Virus record (IMG/VR): IMGVR_UViG_3300030617_000020
Location: 1-47,880 of that record
Length of the DNA stretch: 47,880 nt
Origin: a virus
Reading direction: 5' to 3' (one strand)
Part shown: positions 30,875 through 36,649 of the stretch, one piece after another
Position numbering within the stretch: the stretch's first letter is position 1
How the letters are laid out: each line of letters begins with the position of its first letter
Position numbers and translations under genes: made by a program
The notes under the pieces: model-generated
Told to the model about the DNA's origin: nothing
What the model saw: only the letters and a program-made list of their open reading frames with translations
Database searches by the model: none

Positions 30875-31075
30875 ATGACGCTAGATCGATGGTGCCACCA
30901 CGTGAAACGGGCGCCCGTACACCACAAGGTGCTTACGGTAGTTGTGATGACTGCCGCATGGTACGGACTGGAGTACGTGTTGCACTTCGCTATGCTGGCG
31001 AAAGGGGTGGAGCTTTTTGGCATTGCTCCGGTTGTAACGCATGTTGCGGAAGAGTTTTTCTCGTCCGTTGAGTAA
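30875..31075 (+). CDS. Small membrane protein, 66 residues
   Basis: MTLDRWCHHVKRAPVHHKVL then a hydrophobic stretch (TVVVMTAAWYGLEYVLHFAML, positions 21-41, broken here only by one Glu) and a second weak one. GGGAGG precedes ATG 30875. Within it lies a partial parS-like sequence CCACGTGAAAC (30898-30908). Probably an inner-membrane early protein; no family recognised. Confidence 0.55.
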   Translation: MTLDRWCHHVKRAPVHHKVLTVVVMTAAWYGLEYVLHFAMLAKGVELFGIAPVVTHVAEEFFSSVE

Positions 31076-31138
31076 TACCAAAGAGCTTCGGGCGCTAGAT
31101 ACGCTTCAAGTTCTTTTCTACTTTAGAGGGGTGGCAAG

Positions 31139-31330
31139 ATGGATAGGTGGTGCGTCAAGACGAGTGAGATTTGCGATGGGGACGATGCTTTCGAGTCCGT
31201 CGATCAGGTAGAGGACAAGGACTTCCCGGAGCAACATTCGGAGGCAATCGTGTATGCGAGGTTTCAGGCCGAACGGGGATTGAAGGCAGTAGTGTTCCAC
31301 AACGGGCAGTGGTATCAAACCTACGAATAG
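31139..31330 (+). CDS. Small early protein, 63 residues
   Basis: MDRWCVKTSEICDGDDAFES... with a beta-rich C-terminal half (YARFQAERGLKAVVFHNGQW). GAGGGG lies about 9 nt upstream of the ATG. Acidic and soluble. It is the first gene of the unit that ends in hammerhead ribozyme 1. Family unknown. Confidence 0.5.
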   Translation: MDRWCVKTSEICDGDDAFESVDQVEDKDFPEQHSEAIVYARFQAERGLKAVVFHNGQWYQTYE

Positions 31331-31339
31331 GGGGTTGTG

Positions 31340-31444
31340 ATGGAATCGTTGATTGCAGTGTATGCGGCATGGGAAGCGGCGGTGGTGCTGGGCGGGCTGG
31401 TAACGCTGATGGTGTTGGTGAATTTCTTAGGGGAAGGGGACTGA
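31340..31444 (+). CDS. Tiny membrane protein, 34 residues
   Basis: MESLIAVYAAWEAAVVLGGL then VTLMVLVNFLGEGD: one membrane helix over residues 5-29. GGGGG lies 6 nt before the ATG. Its stop codon is 4 nt before hammerhead ribozyme 1, the same arrangement as the membrane peptides at 31849 and 32705. Confidence 0.5.
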   Translation: MESLIAVYAAWEAAVVLGGLVTLMVLVNFLGEGD

Positions 31445-31448
31445 ATCA

Positions 31449-31503
31449 GGTCGAAACCCCGGCATGTTCGGGGTAAGCACGTAATGCGTGCTCTGATGAG
31501 ACC
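31449..31503 (+). ncRNA. Type II hammerhead ribozyme 1
   Basis: All core elements are present in type II order: stem II GGTC (31449-31452), GAAA (31453-31456), stem III CCCCG/CGGGG with 7-nt loop (31457-31473), TA with cleavage expected after A31475, stem I AGCACG/CGTGCT with TAATG loop (31476-31492), CTGATGA (31493-31499), stem II closing GACC (31500-31503). Every paired base is Watson-Crick. It lies between two early genes, in the transcribed orientation. Confidence 0.92.
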
Positions 31504-31517
31504 AATTGGGAGGATGT

Positions 31518-31856
31518 ATGAAAGCGATGGTTAATGTAGGGCTGCTCCGTGCGGGTGGCGGGTATGTGAGCGTGCAGGATATTCTCGCAACGTTCAAGGC
31601 GAACCGGATTGAAGTAGAGCGGTATGAGGTGAGGCTTATCCAGCCTTCACTGGAAGGAGAGGATACGTTTGTAGCAGAGGTGAACTTTCCGCTTGCCAAC
31701 AATTACCGCGCAGTCTACGCGGCAAGCGTGGCATTGGGACAGGACTGTATCGCCGTGTTGTGGCCGTTCGGCGGGGAATTGATCGGCCCCAAAGCTGCCG
31801 AATGGGGCGACTTCCGGGAAGAATACTTTCACCGTCTGGAGGTGGAACATGTTTGA
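31518..31856 (+). CDS. Early hypothetical protein, 112 residues
   Basis: ATG 31518 follows GGAGG (31509-31513). Mixed alpha/beta: VSVQDILATFKANRIEVERY, DTFVAEVNFPLANNYRAVY, then WPFGGELIGPKAAEWGDFRE. No catalytic motif recognised. Its ribosome site begins only 6 nt after ribozyme 1 ends, so cleavage would leave stem I as a 5' hairpin just before it. The stop overlaps the next start by 8 nt. Confidence 0.6.
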   Translation: MKAMVNVGLLRAGGGYVSVQDILATFKANRIEVERYEVRLIQPSLEGEDTFVAEVNFPLANNYRAVYAASVALGQDCIAVLWPFGGELIGPKAAEWGDFREEYFHRLEVEHV

Positions 31857-31941
31857 GATTGCCCTGTCTACGCTGATCGTGTTCGGCGCCATCCCCCTCT
31901 CTATGTGGAGTCTGAACCACCCAACCAAGGTGTCGAAGTAA
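31849..31941 (+). CDS. Tiny membrane protein, 30 residues
   Basis: MFEIALSTLIVFGAIPLSMW then SLNHPTKVSK: one membrane helix (3-21) with a basic tail. GGAGG lies 6 nt before the ATG. The stop at 31941 is 4 nt before hammerhead ribozyme 2. Confidence 0.5.
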   Translation: MFEIALSTLIVFGAIPLSMWSLNHPTKVSK

Positions 31942-31945
31942 ACAA

Positions 31946-32010
31946 GGTCGAAACGCCGTGTCAGGTGCACGCCTGCGGCGTATTAGGGTATCGCCCTAAC
32001 TGATGAGACC
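31946..32010 (+). ncRNA. Type II hammerhead ribozyme 2
   Basis: Stem II GGTC (31946-31949), GAAA (31950-31953), stem III CGCCG/CGGCG (31954-31958 with 31976-31980) extended by an inner CAGG/CCTG helix, TA with cleavage after A31982, stem I TTAGGG/CCCTAA with TATCG loop (31983-31999), CTGATGA (32000-32006), GACC (32007-32010). Stems differ in sequence from ribozyme 1 while the core is identical: compensatory variation. Confidence 0.92.
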
Positions 32011-32014
32011 AGAT

Positions 32015-32030
32015 TGTTTCACGTGGAACA
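32015..32030 (+). promoter_or_regulatory. parS-like centromere site 1
   Basis: TGTTTCACGTGGAACA; the other strand reads TGTTCCACGTGAAACA, an exact match to the bacterial chromosomal parS consensus TGTTNCACGTGAAACA bound by ParB. It lies 4 nt after ribozyme 2 and 2 nt before the ribosome site of the next gene. Confidence 0.75.
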
Positions 32031-32041
32031 TGGAGGCTGTG

Positions 32042-32224
32042 ATGAAACAGTGGGGTGTTAAATTGAAGAACGAGCAGGGCGTGGAGTTTGCCTACTACTG
32101 CGACGCCGATACGGAGTCGGGCGCGGTAGCGCAAGCGCTGGCAGAGTATGCAAACTGTGAGGTCGTCCTCACGCGCGACCTCGGCATGCTGGAATCGGGC
32201 AGCTACTACCACAGGTTCATCTGA
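32042..32224 (+). CDS. Small early protein, 60 residues
   Basis: MKQWGVKLKNEQGVEFAYYC..., then SGAVAQALAEYANCEVVLTR and a Gly/Ser-rich end. ATG 32042 follows GGAGG by 5 nt. Looks like a compact alpha/beta domain. No family recognised. Stop overlaps the next start. Confidence 0.55.
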   Translation: MKQWGVKLKNEQGVEFAYYCDADTESGAVAQALAEYANCEVVLTRDLGMLESGSYYHRFI

Positions 32225-32394
32225 TGCGCGCCCTCACGATCAAGCCGCTACTGGTCTTTATCGCGGCGGTAGTGTCCTTGCACTTTGCGTGGGATATCTA
32301 CCAAGACCTACCAAGTGTGACCGGATTTGTCGATCACACGTTTTCGTGTCATACGGGCGCGGTGCATGGCACCGTCCGTAATCCATTCGTTTGA
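32224..32394 (+). CDS. Small membrane-anchored protein, 56 residues
   Basis: MRALTIKPLLVFIAAVVSLH starts with a signal-anchor-like helix (about 6-22), followed by a short polar domain ending VRNPFV. ATG overlaps the upstream TGA. Probably an inner-membrane protein with its C-terminus in the periplasm. No family recognised. Confidence 0.5.
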   Translation: MRALTIKPLLVFIAAVVSLHFAWDIYQDLPSVTGFVDHTFSCHTGAVHGTVRNPFV

Positions 32395-32402
32395 GGTGAG
32401 AG

Positions 32403-32693
32403 ATGAGACAGATAGGTAGAGACGTTGTGCAGGCGTTGAAAGAGCGCCGGTCGTTTCGCAAGGGTAATACGGAGGTCGCACGTGCCGACATATATACGGA
32501 CGTGTACCTATTCGGCAATCGCATTGCCCGATACTTCGACACGGGGGATTTTGAGATTAATCTCCAGACGTTGCGGGAGTGGCCTACGCCGACTACCGCG
32601 TCACGGTTGAATGACATTCTTCGCGGGCTCCAGCGCAACGATTACGTGTCTGTGCGTCGTGGCGGACCCTTCATTAACAACATTCGGATTTAA
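32403..32693 (+). CDS. Early hypothetical protein, 96 residues
   Basis: MRQIGRDVVQALKERRSFRK..., with VYLFGNRIARYFDTGDFEIN and LREWPTPTTASRLNDILRG. This resembles a small conserved phage and plasmid protein type in which a substrate-like strand (LFGNxIAxxxG) and WPTxTTxSRLN are typical; function unknown. GAGG lies a few nt upstream of ATG 32403. Confidence 0.6.
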   Translation: MRQIGRDVVQALKERRSFRKGNTEVARADIYTDVYLFGNRIARYFDTGDFEINLQTLREWPTPTTASRLNDILRGLQRNDYVSVRRGGPFINNIRI

Positions 32694-32696
32694 GGA

Positions 32697-32712
32697 GGTT
32701 TCACGTGGAACA
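32697..32712 (+). promoter_or_regulatory. parS-like centromere site 2 (overlaps a start codon)
   Basis: GGTTTCACGTGGAACA matches the parS consensus at 15 of 16 positions on the reverse strand. It overlaps the AAGGAGG ribosome site and contains the GTG start codon of the next gene in its CACGTG core, so ParB binding could also affect this gene. Confidence 0.65.
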
Positions 32713-32875
32713 TTTTCTCGCCTTTCTAGGCGCCTTAGCTGGTGTCTATCTCCTCTACCGTGCAGTCGAATCGCTTCTGGCCTTGCGCCGCCTAGGGCGA
32801 TATTACTTCTGGGACGCCATCCGCTTGTGGGGGATTGTCGCCGTCATTGCACTCGCATTCGTGCACAACGCTTGA
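32705..32875 (+). CDS. Small two-helix membrane protein, 56 residues, GTG start
   Basis: MEHFLAFLGALAGVYLLYRA..., with membrane segments at about 4-19 and 40-53 (AIRLWGIVAVIALAFVHNA). GTG at 32705 is supported by AAGGAGG 6 nt upstream. The stop is 2 nt before hammerhead ribozyme 3. Confidence 0.55.
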   Translation: MEHFLAFLGALAGVYLLYRAVESLLALRRLGRYYFWDAIRLWGIVAVIALAFVHNA

Positions 32876-32877
32876 CC

Positions 32878-32936
32878 TGTCGAAACCCGGCGCCTAGCAA
32901 GCCGGGTAGTGGCGAGATACGCCACCTGATGAGACT
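32878..32936 (+). ncRNA. Type II hammerhead ribozyme 3
   Basis: GAAA (32882-32885), stem III CCCGG/CCGGG (32886-32890 with 32902-32906), TA with cleavage after A32908, stem I GTGGCG/CGCCAC with AGATA loop (32909-32925), CTGATGA (32926-32932). Stem II is only 3 bp, GTC/GAC (32879-32881 with 32933-32935), shorter than in ribozymes 1 and 2, so it may cleave more slowly. Confidence 0.88.
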
Positions 32937-32955
32937 CACTTGCAAGGAGGTCGCA

Positions 32956-33132
32956 ATGGGAGTCCGTAAACCCGTTCGCACGCGTCGCAGTGTCCCATTG
33001 CGCCCGTCGAATCGCAGCTATACCACGGTGCAGAGTAAGCCCGTGTTGGTAATCCCCCGGAGGTACTTTGGCACGGTGTCGGAGTATGTTGCGGAATTCG
33101 AAGATACTAACCATCTTAAGAGGACTGTATGA
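32956..33132 (+). CDS. Small basic early protein, 58 residues
   Basis: MGVRKPVRTRRSVPLRPSNR..., basic at the N-terminus and acidic at the end. AAGGAGG lies 5 nt before ATG 32956, and this site starts 7 nt after ribozyme 3. Possible nucleic-acid binding; family unknown. Confidence 0.55.
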   Translation: MGVRKPVRTRRSVPLRPSNRSYTTVQSKPVLVIPRRYFGTVSEYVAEFEDTNHLKRTV

Positions 33133-33269
33133 CAACAGCACAACTGGAACGGATTGTTTTCACCTCGTCGACGGACTTCGCATGTCGGGATGAGGGGGGG
33201 TATGACTTGGATATTGACGGGCTCGATTGGGACCGCGTCAATGAACTGAGTTTCGAAGGGGAGGAATGA
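33129..33269 (+). CDS. Small acidic early protein, 46 residues
   Basis: MTTAQLERIVFTSSTDFACR..., ending in acidic residues (LDWDRVNELSFEGEE). ATG overlaps the upstream stop by 4 nt. No family recognised. Confidence 0.5.
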   Translation: MTTAQLERIVFTSSTDFACRDEGGYDLDIDGLDWDRVNELSFEGEE

Positions 33270-33271
33270 AC

Positions 33272-33487
33272 ATGGCCCATGCAGGTAACGGCGGCATCCA
33301 ACGCCACTCCCTAGGCGACGACTACCCATTCACGGTAGTGGGAACCATCCGCGACGGGGAGACGCGGTATTACGTGCAGAACCTCATCACGGGGGACTTG
33401 TATCACAAGGTCAATCCGTTTCTCACTAGCGAAACCGCGCACGAAGAGTGCCGATTCATCAAGGAGTTTTACGACCATGAGCAATAA
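33272..33487 (+). CDS. Small early protein, 71 residues
   Basis: MAHAGNGGIQRHSLGDDYPF..., with a beta-rich centre (TVVGTIRDGETRYYVQNLIT) and helical end. ATG 33272 is preferred over 33266 because GGAGG is 7 nt upstream of it. No family recognised. Confidence 0.55.
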   Translation: MAHAGNGGIQRHSLGDDYPFTVVGTIRDGETRYYVQNLITGDLYHKVNPFLTSETAHEECRFIKEFYDHEQ

Positions 33488-33656
33488 CATCAAAGTCAAC
33501 TTGGCCTTCACCCTCGACGAAGCGCGGGAGCTTCACCAACTCCTGCACGATATCGTCACCGACAACAAGCAGGCTCTGCCCATCGACCGCCACCTGCATG
33601 AGGCCATTGCAGCGCAACTCGCTGACGCAGGCATTGTTCCACGTGAAACATCGTAG
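33477..33656 (+). CDS. Small helical early protein, 59 residues
   Basis: MSNNIKVNLAFTLDEARELH..., a mainly helical protein. ATG 33477 overlaps the upstream gene by 11 nt. Its last codons (GIVPRETS) coincide with parS-like site 3. No family recognised. Confidence 0.5.
   Translation: MSNNIKVNLAFTLDEARELHQLLHDIVTDNKQALPIDRHLHEAIAAQLADAGIVPRETS
33635..33650 (-). promoter_or_regulatory. parS-like centromere site 3
   Basis: TGTTCCACGTGAAACA reads as an exact parS consensus on the plus strand, in the opposite orientation to sites 1 and 2. It lies inside the last codons of a small gene. Sites 1-3 span 1.64 kb (32015-33650). Confidence 0.75.
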
Positions 33657-33663
33657 GCTTCAA

Positions 33664-33747
33664 ATGGATAACCCCTGCATCAAGACTGGCGTCGCACTAA
33701 CTCCTCTTCAGTACCAATGTCGTGGACTACGCCTCACGGCGAACTAA
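33664..33747 (+). CDS. Possible 27-residue peptide
   Basis: MDNPCIKTGVALTPLQYQCR..., in the 100-nt gap before the JAMM-like gene. Only a weak AGG lies upstream. It may be a leader peptide or not translated at all. Confidence 0.2.
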   Translation: MDNPCIKTGVALTPLQYQCRGLRLTAN

Positions 33748-33757
33748 AGGAGCAACA

Positions 33758-34432
33758 ATGGACCAACTAATCACCTCATCGACAGTGTGGCGTGCTGTCG
33801 ATCAAATCGCCGCAGAGGCCCGTGCACGGACTTTGTCGGACGACCCTTCCAACTACCTCAACCGGCGAGAGTATGGCTTCGTCCTCGACTCCAAGAGCGG
33901 CGCCATCCTGTCCCGCGTACAGGGCGACACGAAGACGGTTAATTTCGAATGCGCTGCTCACCTCATCCCCGGCAACGTAGTCGTCCACTCGCACCCGAAC
34001 GCCACCCCCCTGTCGCCGGAAGACATCACCATCGCCACAGGCAACGGCGACAACATTGGCGAATCCATCGTCTTCGCTGTCTCCATCGACGGTTCCCTCT
34101 TCTGGTCCGGTGGATGGAACAAGAAAAAGCTGCGTGGCCCCAGCGATGTCGCTTCCCTCTGGGAGAACATAGTCGCAAAGTGGGGCAAAGCCCTCGCCGA
34201 TAGGCTGTATTCCCCCTCCGACATCCGCATGGCGCGGATTGATCCCTCCTTCCAACCCCTCTCCCCAGAAGGCATCACCCTGGACGACATCCTTGCCTTC
34301 TCCCTTCACCACTTCTGGAAAGACTTCGCCAAGCGCGACCTCCTGACCTACGGCTACCGCCTGACACCAGAGTTCGAGGAGAGGTATGAACTCGTCCGCA
34401 ATGCCGCCTTTCGAGTAGGAGCACCTTTATGA
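33758..34432 (+). CDS. JAB/JAMM-like metalloprotease-type protein
   Basis: A 224-residue protein starting at 33758 after AAAGGAG. VVVHSHPNATPLSPEDI matches the JAMM motif H-x-H-P...S-x2-D, with one residue fewer than usual between HP and S; YGFVLDSKSGAIL before it is the expected first strand and would supply the acidic residue. Family members are deubiquitinase-like or RadC-like metallopeptidases; RadC-like and phage JAB proteins use the same HxHP...SxxD core. The C-terminal 90 residues are helical and unassigned. An early soluble enzyme acting on a host target is possible. Confidence 0.6.
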   Translation: MDQLITSSTVWRAVDQIAAEARARTLSDDPSNYLNRREYGFVLDSKSGAILSRVQGDTKTVNFECAAHLIPGNVVVHSHPNATPLSPEDITIATGNGDNIGESIVFAVSIDGSLFWSGGWNKKKLRGPSDVASLWENIVAKWGKALADRLYSPSDIRMARIDPSFQPLSPEGITLDDILAFSLHHFWKDFAKRDLLTYGYRLTPEFEERYELVRNAAFRVGAPL

Positions 34433-34602
34433 AAGCCGGAAAAGCACACAATGCCGCCGCCTATCTCCTCGCCCATGGGAGTCCCTTCGAGCGCCATCTA
34501 GCAGAAGCGTGGTATGCGGGCGGGGAAGTTAATCGTCGAAGACTAGTGAATGCCTTCCCCGACCTTTTCCTGAGGGCACTTCCTTTGATAGGAGATATCT
34601 AA
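34429..34602 (+). CDS. Small helical early protein, 57 residues
   Basis: MKAGKAHNAAAYLLAHGSPF..., all-helical and slightly amphipathic, starting at the ATG that overlaps the upstream TGA. No family recognised. Confidence 0.5.
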   Translation: MKAGKAHNAAAYLLAHGSPFERHLAEAWYAGGEVNRRRLVNAFPDLFLRALPLIGDI

Positions 34603-34775
34603 TGGGCTGGCTGATTGGATTGTTTGCGTCTATCGGGTTCCTGTCGAGCCTGTATGTGATCGACCGGAATACCGACCCGCTACCGGCCTGGGCCGTGCTC
34701 CTGACTGTCTCGGTACTGGGGCTGGCTTGGATAGGCGTGGCAGGGCTGGCAATGGCCGCGCTGGAGGTGTTGTGA
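34602..34775 (+). CDS. Small two-helix membrane protein, 57 residues
   Basis: MGWLIGLFASIGFLSSLYVI (helix 1) and AWAVLLTVSVLGLAWIGVAG (helix 2) with a short polar turn. ATG shares a base with the upstream TAA. Last gene before a terminator; ends the first early operon. Confidence 0.5.
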   Translation: MGWLIGLFASIGFLSSLYVIDRNTDPLPAWAVLLTVSVLGLAWIGVAGLAMAALEVL

Positions 34776-34783
34776 GGGAAGAA

Positions 34784-34804
34784 GGGGGTGATCCCCCCTC
34801 TTTT
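34784..34804 (+). terminator. Rho-independent terminator of the first early operon
   Basis: GGGGG-TGAT-CCCCC followed by CTCTTTT, 8 nt after the last stop codon. The stem is short but pure G-C. Confidence 0.65.
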
Positions 34805-34815
34805 CGAGGTGAAAA

Positions 34816-34917
34816 ATGAAATTTCTAAAATGCACCTTGCGCACAGTCAGTACAAGAGTACAAGAATACAAGTTTGGAGAAAAAGGCAGAAATCGCGAAA
34901 AAGAAAAAAGTAAGTAA
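34816..34917 (+). CDS. Possible 33-residue basic peptide next to origin candidate
   Basis: MKFLKCTLRTVSTRVQEYKF..., then a Lys/Glu/Arg tail. GAGG is 6 nt before the ATG. It runs through the left arm of the palindrome, so its codons may simply reflect that repeat. Might be a DNA-binding peptide. Confidence 0.3.
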   Translation: MKFLKCTLRTVSTRVQEYKFGEKGRNREKEKSK

Positions 34918-35026
34918 GGGGGGATATTAAAAAAAAAAAAATAAATAACCTACCTTCTACACTTTTTTTTCCTTTCCAAAATCTGTCGCAATTTGCTCAA
35001 ACTTGTATTCTTGTATCCTCGTATCC
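34851..35026. repeat. AT-rich imperfect palindrome with inverted 8-bp iterons, candidate replication origin
   Basis: Left arm: three tandem TACAAGA(G/A) units (34851-34872). Right arm: three CTTGTAT(T/C)-type units (35002-35026). An 18-bp stretch, TACAAGAATACAAGTTTG (34859-34876), is exactly repeated in inverse at 34998-35015, and weaker complementarity continues inward through purine-rich and pyrimidine-rich arms to a centre with a run of 13 A and a run of 8 T. This is the most AT-rich part of an otherwise GC-rich genome, between two operons. Confidence 0.55.
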
Positions 35027-35121
35027 AGCGTTGAACGCGTGCGCATGTTCGACAGCTAAAATCAATTACCAAAGTGCCTGAAGTACGTGCATAATACGAG
35101 TTCGCACCACGGAGACCCAAA

Positions 35122-35565
35122 TTGACATCCCGAACCCCTCAACCACTGAACCGTTTCCCTGCCATCGACTTCGAAGTCCTGAACCGCGTGGCCGAAACCG
35201 GGCGCCTGGACATCACATTCCAGACCCCCAATATGGCAATGAACACGAAGTTCCGGCTCCTGCGTCTCATCAAGTCGCTCGAATTCTACAAACCCGCCGA
35301 CCCCCTGACGCAAGTTGCCGTTCTCTTCACCATCAAAATCGATGCCAAGCGCGGCGCCATGACAATCCTACGCAAGGACCAATCGCCCGAACGTAATGCC
35401 ATGCGCGCGGCCCTCGATGCTGCCCCCGGTGCTATCGCCTCCTCCGACATCAACGAAGCTGAAGACGCTGGCATGGACCTCGCTATCGAGCAGATGAAGC
35501 AGAACGGACAACTCATCCTCGTCAACGGCGAGTGGTGCCACAACCCGGACTGGGTGGCAGAATGA
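35122..35565 (+). CDS. Early/middle hypothetical protein, TTG start
   Basis: A 147-residue protein. TTG at 35122 is the start, with GGAG 7 nt upstream and no better ATG until residue 38. N-terminal part is helical (FPAIDFEVLNRVAETG; RLLRLIKSLEFYKP) and the end carries WCHNPDWV. First gene of the second rightward operon; CATAAT at 35088-35093 is a possible -10 box. Family unknown. Confidence 0.55.
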   Translation: MTSRTPQPLNRFPAIDFEVLNRVAETGRLDITFQTPNMAMNTKFRLLRLIKSLEFYKPADPLTQVAVLFTIKIDAKRGAMTILRKDQSPERNAMRAALDAAPGAIASSDINEAEDAGMDLAIEQMKQNGQLILVNGEWCHNPDWVAE

Positions 35566-35729
35566 TTACCCTTACCATAACCGAAGACGAAGCGGCGGCA
35601 CTCATCACTGCTCTCTACCTGTCTGACGCCGTAGCAAAGTTCCGCCCTTACGCTGAGTTGCGTCAAACCTTCCTCTTGCAATCGCAGGATGTAGACTCAG
35701 TTAAAAGGCACCTGGAAAGTCTTCTCTAA
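35562..35729 (+). CDS. Small helical protein, 55 residues
   Basis: MITLTITEDEAAALITALYL..., starting at the ATG that overlaps the upstream stop. The pattern of a beta-strand then two helices is common in small phage regulatory proteins. Function unknown. Confidence 0.5.
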   Translation: MITLTITEDEAAALITALYLSDAVAKFRPYAELRQTFLLQSQDVDSVKRHLESLL

Positions 35730-35770
35730 GCATCACCCACCGTAGTCCCACCTATTAGTTAGGAGTAAGC

Positions 35771-36256
35771 ATGACCACGAAGCAAAGCAAAGTAGCAATC
35801 GAATCCACCATCGAAGAGAATGGGGACATCTTCCACGCCCTCACCTTCTCGAACGGCGCGAAGTCCGTTGTCCATATCAAGCATGATTCGCCCTTGATCG
35901 GCAAGTTCGTCGAGCACGGCTCGAAGTCCAAGCTCCTCGCTGCCGCCAACTCGGCCAAGGATGTCGAGGACGCCACCCTCAAGGTCGCCGCCATCGCTAC
36001 GGCCTTCAAGGAAGGCAAGTGGAGCCTCGTCAATGAGTCGACGGAACCGAAGGTTGGCATTCTGGCGCAAGCCCTCGCCGCGTTGAAGGGCTGCTCGCTT
36101 GAAGAAGCTCAGGCGTTCGTTGCTACGCAAGACCGCGCAGCGCAAGCCAAGCTGCGTGCTGCCCCCCTCGTTGCCGCGAAGATTGTGGAACTTAACAAGG
36201 GCGTTGCTGTCGAAGAAGAAGTAAGCGATGCCCTCTCTGGCTTCCTTGGAGTCTAA
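35771..36256 (+). CDS. Hypothetical protein, 161 residues
   Basis: AGGAG precedes ATG 35771. A beta-rich first third (EENGDIFHALTFSNGAKSVV), then helices (LGQ-free: ALAALKGCSLEEAQAFVATQ). It ends SDALSGFLGV; the codons for FLG contain the TTGGAG ribosome site of the next gene. No family recognised; likely a DNA-metabolism accessory by location only. Confidence 0.55.
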   Translation: MTTKQSKVAIESTIEENGDIFHALTFSNGAKSVVHIKHDSPLIGKFVEHGSKSKLLAAANSAKDVEDATLKVAAIATAFKEGKWSLVNESTEPKVGILAQALAALKGCSLEEAQAFVATQDRAAQAKLRAAPLVAAKIVELNKGVAVEEEVSDALSGFLGV

Positions 36257-36259
36257 CCT

Positions 36260-36649
36260 ATGAACCTGTCCCTGGAACCCGATGAACTGCGCGCCGTCCT
36301 CAATGCCTGTGGCGTAGCTGTCACCGCGATTCAGGGACCGGCGCAAAACGCCCGACAACGCGACTTCCAACATGCGGTCGCAGACAACCTCGGCGCCTTC
36401 ACCTCCGCTAGTCGGAAGTTGTCGGCCCTAGCTAAGAAAATGGAGCAAGGAATGGTAAGACCTTTGAGCGATAAGATTTACGTCCACGCTGCCCTCACGC
36501 CAGAAGCGCATCGTGCTCTGCACGAGACCCTCGCCCACCGCTTCAATGGCAAGGTGCCTACTGGTGCTATCGGCACTTACTTGTCGGAGTTGATCCTTAG
36601 CGATGCCGCAGAAGTTTGCGCGGATACTCTGGCCAAGGAGGACCTGTGA
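36260..36649 (+). CDS. Hypothetical protein, 129 residues
   Basis: Two helical parts: residues 1-60 (DELRAVLNACGVAVTAIQGP; FTSASRKLSALAKKMEQG) and 65-129 (YVHAALTPEAHRALHETLAH; AIGTYLSELILSDAAEV). The second resembles small ribbon/helix DNA-binding domains but without a clear motif. GTGA overlap with the next gene. Confidence 0.5.
   Translation: MNLSLEPDELRAVLNACGVAVTAIQGPAQNARQRDFQHAVADNLGAFTSASRKLSALAKKMEQGMVRPLSDKIYVHAALTPEAHRALHETLAHRFNGKVPTGAIGTYLSELILSDAAEVCADTLAKEDL

Noticed and set aside
30685-31071. 128-residue frame across the first early genes
   Set aside because: It crosses two better-supported small genes and has no ribosome site; composition changes arbitrarily along its length.
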